Source of the DNA: Deinococcus alpinitundrae
Lineage (GTDB): Bacteria; Deinococcota; Deinococci; Deinococcales; Deinococcaceae
Direction: 5' to 3'
NCBI RefSeq assembly: GCF_009982895.1
Contig: NZ_WXZL01000024.1
Coordinates: 1-56,347, forward strand
DNA length: 56,347 bases
The notes under the pieces are model-generated. The model was not told the DNA's origin. It saw only the letters and a list, made by a program, of their open reading frames with translations, and ran no database searches. The position numbers were made by a program, and so were the translations under genes. Numbering within the stretch: the stretch's first letter is position 1; each line of letters opens with the position of its first letter. This document shows positions 9,435 to 17,682 of the stretch, piece after piece.

Positions 9435-12341
9435 CTAGGATGTCTCCGCTGGGTCAGCGTCCTGAGCTTGCTGCTCGGCATCATCTGCAGCGTTGAGCTG
9501 AAGCAAGAACAGCTCGCGGCGGCCGTCCCGACTGACCACCCGTTCGGCCTCAATCTTCAACTCGCGCGCGTGCTGCGCGCCTGGCACCCGCGTGGAGACC
9601 GGCTCCCCCGTTTCGATCACTGCCAGCAACCGTCGGCGCAGTTCCGGGAGGTTTAAGGCGAAATCCCCGGTGTTCAGCAACCGCTCGCCCTGCAAGAGCG
9701 GGCCGGTGGTTTCCAGCAGCGTCAGCAGGGCCTGGCTGGCCGTCACAGCGCGCAGGTGCTGGTCGAGCAACAGCAGGGGATCATGCGGCGCGTCGAGCGC
9801 CGCCTCGGTCAGGTTCAGCGCCTCAACCAGCTGCCATTCCAGCGCCTTGACCAGAGCGATGCTGGTGAGAGCCACCACTACGCCATCGATGTGGTTGTCC
9901 GTCGTGCGGTAGGGGTTGATCCGCAGCAGGAACCACTCCCCGTCATGGGTCTGCACCTGGGCCTCATGGGGTTCCAGGGTCTCCAGCACCCGGTGGATGT
10001 CTGTCAGAAGCTGGTTGTGGCGCAGCAGGATGTTGAAATCACTCAGGGGTCGGCCCGCATCAGCCGGGGTCAGGCGCACCAGGCGCCCGATAGGAAAGGT
10101 GAACCGCCGGATGGTGAGATCATTGCCCAGAAAGAGGATGCCGGTGCCCGCCGTATCCAGCAGGTTGTTCAGGTCGTCATTGGCGCGGGCCTGATCCTGA
10201 ATGATGACCTGATGCTCGGCGTTTACGGTGCTCAGTTCCTCGTTGAGCGACTGGAGTTCCTCCTTGGAGGTCATCAGTTCCTCGTTGGTGCTCTGAAGCT
10301 CCTCGCTGCTGGTCTGAAGTTCCTCCACAGAGCGGGCTGAGTCCTCGACCATGGCATGCAGCACCTCACGGCCGTGGCGGAGTTCCAACTCCAGGGCCAG
10401 GCGGTGGCCGGCGTCGCTGGCATCCTCCGGCTGCGTGACCCCCCGGTGTCTTTCCTGGAACGTGATCAGTAGCGGCTCAGCGCTGGAGGATTGGAGTGGC
10501 CGGACGCTCAGGTCGAGCATCTGGGCGTGATCTGTCTGGGACTCACTTTGGCGTGCGGCCACCAACCCTCGGTACGTCACCCGTCGCCGCTCGCGGTGGG
10601 CCTCTCGTACGGCGGACTGCAGGGCCAGGCGCAGGCTGACCGGCACCATCTCGAACACGTTGTTCTGCACTTGCCCTGGCGGGAATTCGAGATAACGACC
10701 GGTACGTCCATGCACGAACAGCACGTCACCCTGCCCATTCACCACCACGGCTGGCGGGGCATACTCAGCCAGCAAGGCGTCTTGCAGCCGTGGGGACAGA
10801 TCAGCGGGAATGGTGGGCGTGATTCGGACCTGCCCCCTCTCGGGGGCACGCCAGCCACTGGGCGGCGTCTCGCCAGTGCGTGCTAGGAACGTCGTACCCA
10901 GTGGTGGCAGGCCCGCTGTCCCCTCGCGGCGCCGGTAAATCTTCCAGCGCCTGTCGAGCGCGGTAAACGCGTCTTGGTCAGTGCCGACCGACTCGCTGGT
11001 TCCCAGAAACAGCAGGCCGGATGGCCTGAGGGCGTAGCGGAACAGTCCCACAATCTGCCGTTGCAGCTCGGCTCCGACGTAGATCAGCAAGTTGCGGCAG
11101 CTCACCAAGTCTAGGCGCGTGAACGGGGGGTCGGCAAAGGTGCTGTGGGTGGCGAAAACGACGCTGTCGCGGATCTCGGCTCGGACCCGGTACTGGTCGC
11201 CTTCAAGCTGAAAAAACCGCTGCAAGCGCTCCGGCGACACGACGTAGGCGATGTCCCTGGAATAGCGGCCCTGCCGGGCGGTCTTCACGACCACCGGGTC
11301 GATGTCGGTCGCGAAGATCTGCACCTTGAGGGTGTGATCCCCAGCCAGTTCACTAATCAGTTCGTACAGCACGATGGCGACCGAGTACGCCTCCTCACCG
11401 GTCGAGCAGGCCGCGACCCAGACCCTGAGGGTATCCTGCACCTGCTTATGGTCCTGGAGGTAGCTTCTCAGCTGGACTTTCAGGACCTCGAAGGCCTCGG
11501 CGTCTCGGAAGAAGCTGGTGACGTTGATGGTGAAATCCTGAAACAGCGCCTCGATCTCCTCCGGCGATTCTTCCAGCAACCGCAGGTAGCCGGCGACGTC
11601 CTGGATGCCTTGGCCCTTCATGCGGCGGTCGATGCGGCGAACCAGCGTGGCGTGCTTATAGCGCGTGAAATCATGGCCGCTGCGTGAGCGGATCAGCCGC
11701 AGGATCGTCTGGAGTGGCGTGCCGGATTCGCTCCCACCCTGGCTCAGTTCCTTCTCGTTGAGCAGGTGGGGCACTTCAGTCAGGCTCATCAGGCGCGCGG
11801 CGAGTTCCAGGGCAGGCAGCACGGCGTCCGCCAGCCCCGTGCTGGCCGCGCTGCTGGGCATGGCAGGGGACTGTGCGGTCTGCGGGTCTTCGATGAGCAC
11901 CCGTCCGCCGAGCCGTTTGATGGCCCTGATTCCCTGCGTCCCGTCGCTTCCCAGACCCGACATGACGATCCCTACCGCCCGCCCACGCTGATCGGCGGCC
12001 AGCGCCTCGAAGAAGTAATCAATCACGTGACGGCCCGCTAGGGCCAGGTCTCCAAGGTGCAGCGTTCCACTGGCCACACTCAGGCTATGTCCCGGCGGAA
12101 TGACGTGGACACAATTGGCCCGCAGGGGCTGGCTGCCAGTGATCTGTACCACGGGCATGCTGGTGCAGCGCGACAGGATGTCGGGCATCAGGCCCTGGTG
12201 GTTGGGATCCAGGTGTGGCAGCACCACGAAGGCCATCCCGGTGCTGGGCGGCAGGCCCAGAAAGAAGCGCTCGTAGCTGTCCAGTGCCCCCGCTGACCCC
12301 CCGATGCCGACCACCCGCAGCGGAGGATCCAGAGGTGACAA
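9435..12341 (-). CDS. CheB-CheR-PAS fusion protein
   Basis: This is a 968-residue fusion. A CheB methylesterase domain (about 8-190) has the triad Ser16 (GGSAGA), His43 (LPHLDP) and Asp133 (SGLGSDG). A CheR SAM-dependent methyltransferase domain (about 205-480) has the SAM loop VAACSTGEEAYS and the FADPPFTRLDLVSCRN segment. It is followed by a long Glu/Ser/Leu heptad coiled coil (ELQTSSEELQSTNEELMTS), a PAS domain and a C-terminal sensor-like region ending near 960. Such fusions occur in non-chemotactic bacteria and feed PAS signals to kinases. No methyl-accepting receptor is visible in the window. Confidence 0.9.
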   Translation of the reverse strand: MSPLDPPLRVVGIGGSAGALDSYERFFLGLPPSTGMAFVVLPHLDPNHQGLMPDILSRCTSMPVVQITGSQPLRANCVHVIPPGHSLSVASGTLHLGDLALAGRHVIDYFFEALAADQRGRAVGIVMSGLGSDGTQGIRAIKRLGGRVLIEDPQTAQSPAMPSSAASTGLADAVLPALELAARLMSLTEVPHLLNEKELSQGGSESGTPLQTILRLIRSRSGHDFTRYKHATLVRRIDRRMKGQGIQDVAGYLRLLEESPEEIEALFQDFTINVTSFFRDAEAFEVLKVQLRSYLQDHKQVQDTLRVWVAACSTGEEAYSVAIVLYELISELAGDHTLKVQIFATDIDPVVVKTARQGRYSRDIAYVVSPERLQRFFQLEGDQYRVRAEIRDSVVFATHSTFADPPFTRLDLVSCRNLLIYVGAELQRQIVGLFRYALRPSGLLFLGTSESVGTDQDAFTALDRRWKIYRRREGTAGLPPLGTTFLARTGETPPSGWRAPERGQVRITPTIPADLSPRLQDALLAEYAPPAVVVNGQGDVLFVHGRTGRYLEFPPGQVQNNVFEMVPVSLRLALQSAVREAHRERRRVTYRGLVAARQSESQTDHAQMLDLSVRPLQSSSAEPLLITFQERHRGVTQPEDASDAGHRLALELELRHGREVLHAMVEDSARSVEELQTSSEELQSTNEELMTSKEELQSLNEELSTVNAEHQVIIQDQARANDDLNNLLDTAGTGILFLGNDLTIRRFTFPIGRLVRLTPADAGRPLSDFNILLRHNQLLTDIHRVLETLEPHEAQVQTHDGEWFLLRINPYRTTDNHIDGVVVALTSIALVKALEWQLVEALNLTEAALDAPHDPLLLLDQHLRAVTASQALLTLLETTGPLLQGERLLNTGDFALNLPELRRRLLAVIETGEPVSTRVPGAQHARELKIEAERVVSRDGRRELFLLQLNAADDAEQQAQDADPAETS

Positions 12342-12506
12342 AGGACGGGAGAGGGAATCTTCAATAATGGCAGGCTCTCCTTGACAGGCGACGAGAGATT
12401 CAGGGGTACGCGAACGACCCCTGACGGCCTGCTGTTGCCCACATGGCAGTCTAAACCTTATCGGGCTTGTGCCCCGTACAGAGCTTAGCCCGGCGAAGGC
12501 CAGAAT

Positions 12507-12633
12507 TTTGACCAGCTCAGGGTCGCCTTTTTAGAGGCGTACTGACGCGACTTCTGCGATCTGGAATACCTGAACGGCGTCAAGGACGCGGCTGATGACC
12601 CAGCCCACATCACCGCCTGGCTGTCCCGCTCAG
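12507..12633 (+). pseudogene. Degraded coding remnant in the gap after the CheB-CheR gene
   Basis: In one frame the bases read FDQLRVAFLEAY, a TGA stop (12543-12545), then RDFCDLEYLNGVKDAADDP and AHITAWLSRSEA. The codon pattern on both sides of the stop is protein-like, while the other frames are not. I recognise no family. It runs into the 3' end of the HEAT-repeat gene on the other strand. This is the only content seen in the 296-bp gap 12342-12637. Confidence 0.3.
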
Positions 12634-12637
12634 AGGC

Positions 12638-14029
12638 TCAAAGAAGATCGATCAGGCTGACCAGCTGCGCAGGCAGACTCGGGGATGTTGCCGCCCTGAT
12701 CCGCTCACGCAGCGCTGTTTCAGGATGCGTGAAGTACGTCTTGCCAAACCCGGCCAGCAGGCGCTCCAAGTGTTCGTCGATCTGGGCCGACAGATGGAGT
12801 GCAGTGTCCCGCCACTCCAGTAGAGTCGCCACCGCCTCGAAGCGGGAGAGGTACAACGCCAGGTGGATGGCACGTTTCCTGGGGGCGTCGGACTGCGCCT
12901 CGTTCCAGAACGCCTGCAGGAGCGGCGGTGTCACCAGGTCATGCTGTTTGATGCTGCGTTCGGCTTGCCGGGCCACCTGACCTCCCTGAGACAGCGCGTT
13001 CCACAGCAGCGGCTTCGCATGCCCGATGTCCAGTGCCGCGAGGGTCCGCAGGGCCTCCACTCGCTGCTTCACTGACGCGGGCGGGTTCAGATAGGGCACC
13101 ACACGCTCACTGTCCACGGGCCGACCGACATCGGCCAGCCCTCCCAGGAAGCCCAGTTGCTCACGCGGCGACAGGGTTGCGTCTTCCAGATCAAGGTAGA
13201 GCTGCCGGACATCGTGGTCCGCCTGCTGCAAGGCGTACTGCACCGGCAAGCGGACACTGTTGTGCGTGTCCAGGAGTGCGCGCCGGATCTCTTCAACCTC
13301 GGGAGCAGCGATCAACGTCGGCAGCAACCGGCTCAGCGCCGAGGAGCGCACCCTCCCGTCCGGGTCACGCAGCAGCGCCCTCAAGGCGTCCGGGGCGATC
13401 AGCGGTACGAGCGCCCGGCGGATGCGCACATCCGGATCGCCGATCAGCAAGGTCTGGAGCTCAGCATTCATCTGATCGGAGCGGAGCAGCTGGAGCAGGG
13501 CACGGCGCACCGCCACGTCTGGAGAGCGCCAGCCTGCTTGGAGGGCTTCGGCGGCTCTAGGATCGCTCAGCAGTGTTTGGACCCGCCCAAACAGCGCAGG
13601 GAAGGGAGCCCGGACCGCCGATCCGAACCGCAGAACGAGAGGCAGGTGCTCGATCCACCAGGCAGCCAGAGCAGGTTGATCGTAGACGTCCAGAGCCGCG
13701 CGGGCCTCAGCGCGGACAGGGAGAACCCAGTCGTTGCTGCGCAGGAGCAATAGGCCCAGGCCACGGTTACTAGGGTAAGTGGCCAGAAGGCGGCAGCCCT
13801 GGGCACGCACGTAACCACTGGGAGCGCAGGCCAGGGCCAGCCGCAACTCGGGGTGAACCCTGATCAGAGGTGCCCACTCCTTCCATCCAGGAGTGACCTC
13901 CCAGTCTGGGCCCGCCAGTACCCGGCGTGCCCACTCGTCCAGCTGAGGCAGCTGACTCGCGTCTGCGCTGGCGATCTGCGTGGCGACCTCGAGCGCCGTT
14001 TCGAGTTGTGACCTGGACCCATCTATCAT
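12638..14029 (-). CDS. HEAT-repeat protein of unknown role
   Basis: This 463-residue protein is built of repeated helical pairs with HEAT-like spacing and motifs such as DPDVRIRRALVPLI, DPDGRVRSSALSRLL and HNSVRLPVQYAL across residues about 150-300. It has no signal peptide, membrane segment or catalytic motif. HEAT solenoids usually act as protein-binding scaffolds. The gene stands alone between the signalling block and the oxidoreductase gene, so context gives no role. The start is ATG at 14029 (MIDGSRSQ). Confidence 0.6.
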   Translation of the reverse strand: MIDGSRSQLETALEVATQIASADASQLPQLDEWARRVLAGPDWEVTPGWKEWAPLIRVHPELRLALACAPSGYVRAQGCRLLATYPSNRGLGLLLLRSNDWVLPVRAEARAALDVYDQPALAAWWIEHLPLVLRFGSAVRAPFPALFGRVQTLLSDPRAAEALQAGWRSPDVAVRRALLQLLRSDQMNAELQTLLIGDPDVRIRRALVPLIAPDALRALLRDPDGRVRSSALSRLLPTLIAAPEVEEIRRALLDTHNSVRLPVQYALQQADHDVRQLYLDLEDATLSPREQLGFLGGLADVGRPVDSERVVPYLNPPASVKQRVEALRTLAALDIGHAKPLLWNALSQGGQVARQAERSIKQHDLVTPPLLQAFWNEAQSDAPRKRAIHLALYLSRFEAVATLLEWRDTALHLSAQIDEHLERLLAGFGKTYFTHPETALRERIRAATSPSLPAQLVSLIDLL

Positions 14030-14163
14030 CTCCCCACTCTAGAGAACGCGCCGTGAACAGGCATCCGCATGTTGATCAGGTGCCAGCAAGCGCAGCCCGT
14101 TCCTCTCCCATCCCAGGCTCTCAGGTGGAAAGGCACGAGTCGCCGGACCACTCGGCGTGCCCG

Positions 14164-15216
14164 TCAGGGGATCAGCACCACCTTGCCCATCACGGTGCGG
14201 GACTCGGCGAGTTCCATGGCCTGCCGCACTTCGCTCAGGGGAAAGCGGGCCGCAATGTAAGGTCTGATCACGCCCTGGGCGAGCAGGTCCAAGACCTGAC
14301 GGAGTGCTTCGTGCTGGCGCTGACGGAACCGTTTGGGGCTGAACGTTTTCCCACTCCAGAAATCGTAGAACGAAGCACGCCGACCATTCGGCAGCACGGT
14401 CCAGGCGATGATCTGACCGACCATCTTAAGAAACATCGGCAGCATTGAGCCGGCTTCATTCAGGTCGGCAGCCATCCCGTAAGCCACCAGAGTGCCGCCT
14501 CTGGCGAGCAGACCAAACGAGCGGCGGGCACTCTCCAATCCCAGGTGATCGAAAGCGGCGTCCACGCCGCCTGGGGCCAGTCGCCGGACCTGGGCCGTCA
14601 GATCGGAGGCATTGTAGTCAAGCGGCTGCACACCTAGCTCACGCAGTGCGGCATGGTGGTGGGGTGACGCCGTACCGATGACCCGTATCCCAGCATGCCG
14701 GGCCAGCTGCACCAGCACGTTGCCCACACCGCCGTTGGCACCGTGGACCAGGATGGTCTGACCCGGTTTGGCGCGGGCGCTGACGTACAGCATCTGCCAG
14801 GCGGTGATGCCGTTGACGATGACCGTTTCGGCTTCTGCCGGATCGACGGAGATTGGCACCGCCACCAGGTCGGCGGCGTCCACCAGGGCGTGGCTGGCCC
14901 AGCCGCCGGTCTTGGTGGCCACGGCAACCCGCGTGCCGATCAGGGTCGGGTCGACGCCAGTTCCGATTTCCCGAACGGTTCCGACAAGGTCGTAACCGGG
15001 CACGAACGGAAACTTCGGCTGGCCGGGGTAGCGGCCCCGCCGCATCCCCTGCTCGGCGAAGGAGACGCCGCTGGCCTCGACCTGCACCAGGACCTGGCCT
15101 GCGGTTGGCGCAATTAGCGTACGTTGCCGAATCTGAAGGCCGGACGGTTCGACGAGTCCTGGCAGGACGATCTCAGTGATCTGGGTGGTATGGGGGCGGG
15201 GCAGGGTCTGGGTCAT
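14164..15216 (-). CDS. Zinc-free medium-chain dehydrogenase, quinone oxidoreductase type
   Basis: This 350-residue MDR-superfamily enzyme has an N-terminal GroES-like domain (VPGYDLVGTVREIG) and a Rossmann domain with the nucleotide motif HGANGGVGNVLVQLA, typical of NADPH:quinone oxidoreductases and enoyl reductases. The catalytic zinc ligands of alcohol dehydrogenases are not evident. The ATG at 15216 has AGGAG 7 nt upstream, so I prefer it over ATG 15291. The TetR gene lies immediately upstream on the same strand, and the two share a 10-bp promoter motif, so induction by a small electrophile or quinone is plausible (inference). Confidence 0.82.
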   Translation of the reverse strand: MTQTLPRPHTTQITEIVLPGLVEPSGLQIRQRTLIAPTAGQVLVQVEASGVSFAEQGMRRGRYPGQPKFPFVPGYDLVGTVREIGTGVDPTLIGTRVAVATKTGGWASHALVDAADLVAVPISVDPAEAETVIVNGITAWQMLYVSARAKPGQTILVHGANGGVGNVLVQLARHAGIRVIGTASPHHHAALRELGVQPLDYNASDLTAQVRRLAPGGVDAAFDHLGLESARRSFGLLARGGTLVAYGMAADLNEAGSMLPMFLKMVGQIIAWTVLPNGRRASFYDFWSGKTFSPKRFRQRQHEALRQVLDLLAQGVIRPYIAARFPLSEVRQAMELAESRTVMGKVVLIP

Positions 15217-15283
15217 GGTGGTTCTCCTTGGAGTCAGTTGAGGGCTGAGGGGCGTCGTGTGAAAGCTCAGGCTATAGGTATGT

Positions 15284-15305
15284 TTGATCAATCACTCACT
15301 CATTG
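15284..15305 (-). promoter_or_regulatory. Candidate TetR operator before the oxidoreductase gene
   Basis: The motif CTCACTCATT at 15295-15304 lies about 80 nt upstream of the oxidoreductase start, inside a CAAT...ATTG-bounded stretch. The identical 10-mer lies at the start of the TetR gene (15917-15926), so it is a good candidate for that regulator's half-site. Confidence 0.4.
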
Positions 15306-15344
15306 GGACGATTCGTCAAGGGACACCCATCGTTCTGCTTCACC

Positions 15345-15902
15345 TCAGAAGTGCTGAATGCCGTTGGTGAGCGTGCGGGCCCAGTCGGCAGCGTTGTCGT
15401 CGAGTCCGGCGACCGTGATCAGGTGGCACAGTTGGCCGTAGGCGACAAACTGCTGGACCGCTGCATCCGGAGCCTGGGACCGGGCTTTGACGAAGGTGAC
15501 GATCAGCGCCAGTCCGTCCCGCAGGGCAGCGGCGATGTCCGGCACGGTCGAAGCCGACTGGGCATGCACCTGAAGCATCAGCAGGGAGCGGTCGGCGATC
15601 AGGGCGGCGTATGCTTCACCCATCGCGTTCAGGACGACTTCGGGAGACTGGTCCGGAGCCGTCTTGGCTCCATCTTCGAGGGCCACTCGAATCAGTGCAA
15701 AGCAGCGCTCCAGGGCAGCGACGAAGAGGTCTTCCTTACGGGGGAAGAGCTTGAAGACGTAGGCGGTCGAGATCTGCGCATGCTCAGCGACGGCACTGAC
15801 GGGCGTGCCGAGGTAGCCAGCACGGGCGAAGACGGTCAGGGCACTGGTGATGACCGTCTCGCGCCGGGCTTCTGAAGTGGAGAGGGTCAGTGGAGGAAGC
15901 AC
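15345..15902 (-). CDS. TetR-family transcriptional regulator
   Basis: This 185-residue protein has an N-terminal TetR helix-turn-helix (ITSALTVFARAGYLGTPVSAVAEHAQISTAYVFKLF-like order, about residues 18-55) and a helical ligand-binding domain. It starts at GTG 15902. The stop at 15345 is 128 bp from the start of the oxidoreductase gene on the same strand. A shared 10-bp motif lies before both genes, pointing to autoregulation and control of the enzyme. Confidence 0.85.
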   Translation of the reverse strand: MLPPLTLSTSEARRETVITSALTVFARAGYLGTPVSAVAEHAQISTAYVFKLFPRKEDLFVAALERCFALIRVALEDGAKTAPDQSPEVVLNAMGEAYAALIADRSLLMLQVHAQSASTVPDIAAALRDGLALIVTFVKARSQAPDAAVQQFVAYGQLCHLITVAGLDDNAADWARTLTNGIQHF

Positions 15903-15905
15903 GAG

Positions 15906-15926
15906 GTGAGTGTACGCTCACTCATT
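15906..15926 (-). promoter_or_regulatory. Candidate TetR operator at the TetR start
   Basis: The stretch TGAGTGTACGCTCACTCA has inverted ends (TGAGTG / CACTCA) and overlaps the beginning of the TetR transcript. It contains the same CTCACTCATT 10-mer (15917-15926) as the region upstream of the oxidoreductase gene. Confidence 0.45.
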
Positions 15927-15977
15927 AGGGAAGTCAAGCGAGGAATTCAGGGAGAAAGCTTCCCCCTTGAACGGTTC

Positions 15978-16817
15978 CTATCGACGACTCAAGAAGACAT
16001 CGAGTTGTGTCCAGAACGCAGCGAGCCGAGTTTGCCAGACCTGGATTTCTGGAGATTCCAGGCCGGTCTGCTCAGCCAGGGTACGGAAAGGATCGGCCCA
16101 GTCTTTTGGTGCCGAAGGCCAGACGACGGGCAATGGATGCGTGTCGTAGCGGTCGAAGGTCACCACCAGCGCCTGCGCTGCCAAGGGGTCGGCCTTCAGT
16201 TCCAGCGTCAAAAGCAGGGCCAGATCGACCAGGTCTTTCACCCGAGTCTGGCGTTCGCGTGGACGGGTATAGGCATGCACCTTCTCGGCGAAGTGGCTGA
16301 CCAGGGGATACACGCGCAGCGACGTTGGTGGCAGCGACGCGAAGCTCAGATCGACCTGACCCGGCATCCACTCTGGCTCGGCCGTGAGGACGTCTCCCAG
16401 AGCGATATCGACGTGGAACCGGGAGAACGGGCGTCCGGCCAGACGCGCTTCCACATGAAAGCGCTGGCCACCCTCCGGCGGCCCGGCCAGTCCTACCCCC
16501 TGGGTTCTGATGGTGAACTCGAAGTGGTCTTCGTGTCCGAACGCTGCGGCCCGCTGCAACGTTCCGAGAAGATCAAGCTGCGCCGTGGCGTTCAGATCGA
16601 GATCGAGCGTGCTGCGGGCCCGGTCTTGCAACCGCACTTCAAGCGCGTACCCGCCCTTGAGTACCCAGCTCTGCTGCGCCGTGAAGACCCGCAGGAGAAA
16701 GCGCTCAAAGGCGACCTGGGTCCGCAGACGATTGACGTCGCGTCCTTGTGTGCGGGCTTGCGTGAGGAGCCGGGTTTCCAGTGAGGCGCGAAAAGAAGCT
16801 GCTGTAGTGAACTTCAT
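15978..16817 (-). CDS. abiEii: AbiEii-type nucleotidyltransferase toxin
   Basis: This 279-residue protein carries the nucleotidyltransferase core of the AbiEii/MenT family: LKGGYALEVRL (about 53-63) followed by RSTLDLDL (68-75), and a later FAEKVHAYTRP...VKDLVDLALLL segment. In known AbiE systems this toxin transfers nucleotides to targets such as tRNA and is kept silent by AbiEi. The gene overlaps the upstream antitoxin gene by 4 nt (16814-16817), the normal order. The role here, phage exclusion or plasmid stability, is inferred. Confidence 0.83.
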   Translation of the reverse strand: MKFTTAASFRASLETRLLTQARTQGRDVNRLRTQVAFERFLLRVFTAQQSWVLKGGYALEVRLQDRARSTLDLDLNATAQLDLLGTLQRAAAFGHEDHFEFTIRTQGVGLAGPPEGGQRFHVEARLAGRPFSRFHVDIALGDVLTAEPEWMPGQVDLSFASLPPTSLRVYPLVSHFAEKVHAYTRPRERQTRVKDLVDLALLLTLELKADPLAAQALVVTFDRYDTHPLPVVWPSAPKDWADPFRTLAEQTGLESPEIQVWQTRLAAFWTQLDVFLSRR

Positions 16818-17383
16818 CGGCGCTGATCCACCACCTTCCGGAGCGTCCTGGCTTTCACTGAGCTGATCGCGCCGGTCTGGGCGGCTTGCGTGAGGGCTTG
16901 CTCCAGAACATCAGTGACATTGCCGCTGGCCAGAAGATCCTCGAGCGTGCGTAAAATGGTCGTCACCTGGAAACCGTGTTCGGTCTGTAGATCTTCAGCA
17001 CTGAGCTTTGAGCGGTGAAGTACGACGCCTTCGGGAGGAGCCTTTCTAAATCCAGGCGGCACCGTCAAATGCAGGCGTTCCGGCAACAGATCGCTGACGC
17101 CGTGAAACGCCAGTGCAGTGTCATGCGACATGACCGCCTGAGGGTCACCTTGCCGGTTGCGGCTCCACAAGCTCAATTCGGCGAGTTGCTCATGTGGCGT
17201 GATGGGGTAAGTGGTCAGCCGAAAAAGTCCATGACGAACACGCTGCCAGTTGCCCTGCCGCAGATGATGGTGATGCAGTGGGTAACCGTAGCCGAGCACA
17301 GAGGCCTGGGCTGCCGTGAAGTAACCCGCTTGTGAGTCGGCGAGTGAGAAGAGCTCCTGGGCACGTCGAGTAGATGAGGTCAT
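16814..17383 (-). CDS. abiEi: AbiEi-type antitoxin / repressor
   Basis: This 189-residue protein matches AbiEi antitoxins: an N-terminal winged-helix region (about 1-70, with FTAAQASVLGY) and a C-terminal domain including SHDTALAFHGVSDLLPERLHLTVP and LRTLEDLL. Family members bind inverted repeats in their own promoter and repress the operon. Here the start codon (ATG 17383) sits inside the left arm of a near-perfect 15-bp inverted repeat with a TATAAT box in its centre, which fits that mode of autoregulation. Confidence 0.82.
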   Translation of the reverse strand: MTSSTRRAQELFSLADSQAGYFTAAQASVLGYGYPLHHHHLRQGNWQRVRHGLFRLTTYPITPHEQLAELSLWSRNRQGDPQAVMSHDTALAFHGVSDLLPERLHLTVPPGFRKAPPEGVVLHRSKLSAEDLQTEHGFQVTTILRTLEDLLASGNVTDVLEQALTQAAQTGAISSVKARTLRKVVDQRR

Positions 17384-17419
17384 ACAAGAACCTTCGTCAT
17401 TATAGAAGGTTTTTGTATG
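17381..17419 (-). promoter_or_regulatory. AbiE operon promoter and operator palindrome
   Basis: The arm 17381-17395 (CATACAAGAACCTTC) pairs with 17405-17419 (GAAGGTTTTTGTATG), matching at 14 of 15 positions around a 9-nt spacer. On the minus strand the spacer contains TATAAT (17404-17399), so transcription would begin about 9 nt before the ATG. The palindrome therefore covers the -10 box, the start site and the start codon of abiEi. Confidence 0.7.
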
Positions 17420-17484
17420 ACCCTTTGCTCATTCTTTGCTCTACCCAGCAAGTTTGCATTCCAAACGAACTACGAAAAGCGGCA

Positions 17485-17517
17485 CCTGCCCAACAAAAAG
17501 CGTTGGGCAGGTTTTTT
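17485..17517 (+). terminator. Strong intrinsic terminator with no obvious upstream gene
   Basis: CCTGCCCAAC at 17485-17494 pairs with GTTGGGCAGG at 17502-17511, and six T residues follow. This is a textbook plus-strand terminator. However, the genes to the left are on the other strand, so the transcript it ends is unexplained: an RNA or a lost gene in the 65 bp before it is possible. Confidence 0.75.
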
Positions 17518-17593
17518 GTGTGGTGTGAATCACTTCAGGAGGGGCAATAGGAAATCAGTCATGAGGTCGCAAAACGCAAGCTCGTCTAGGTAG

Positions 17594-17661
17594 GGGCAGG
17601 GCGTAAGCCGTGTCCTGTCACCACTGCCCATCCTCTTCAGGCCACCCAATCTGGGTGGCCT
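17594..17661 (+). promoter_or_regulatory. Two hairpins in the leader of the TnpB-like gene
   Basis: GGGCAG (17594-17599) can pair with CTGCCC (17624-17629). Next, AGGCCACCC (17639-17647) pairs perfectly with GGGTGGCCT (17653-17661) around a 5-nt loop, 22 nt before the gene's start. An AGGAG ribosome binding site follows at about 17671. The arrangement may be a structured leader, or the subterminal hairpins of an IS200/IS605-type end. Confidence 0.4.
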
Positions 17662-17682
17662 CGCCATTTTAAGGAGTCCACC

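Noticed and set aside
17420..17520. tRNA or other known RNA before the orphan terminator
   Set aside because: No cloverleaf or known RNA motif could be drawn; only the terminator itself is supported.
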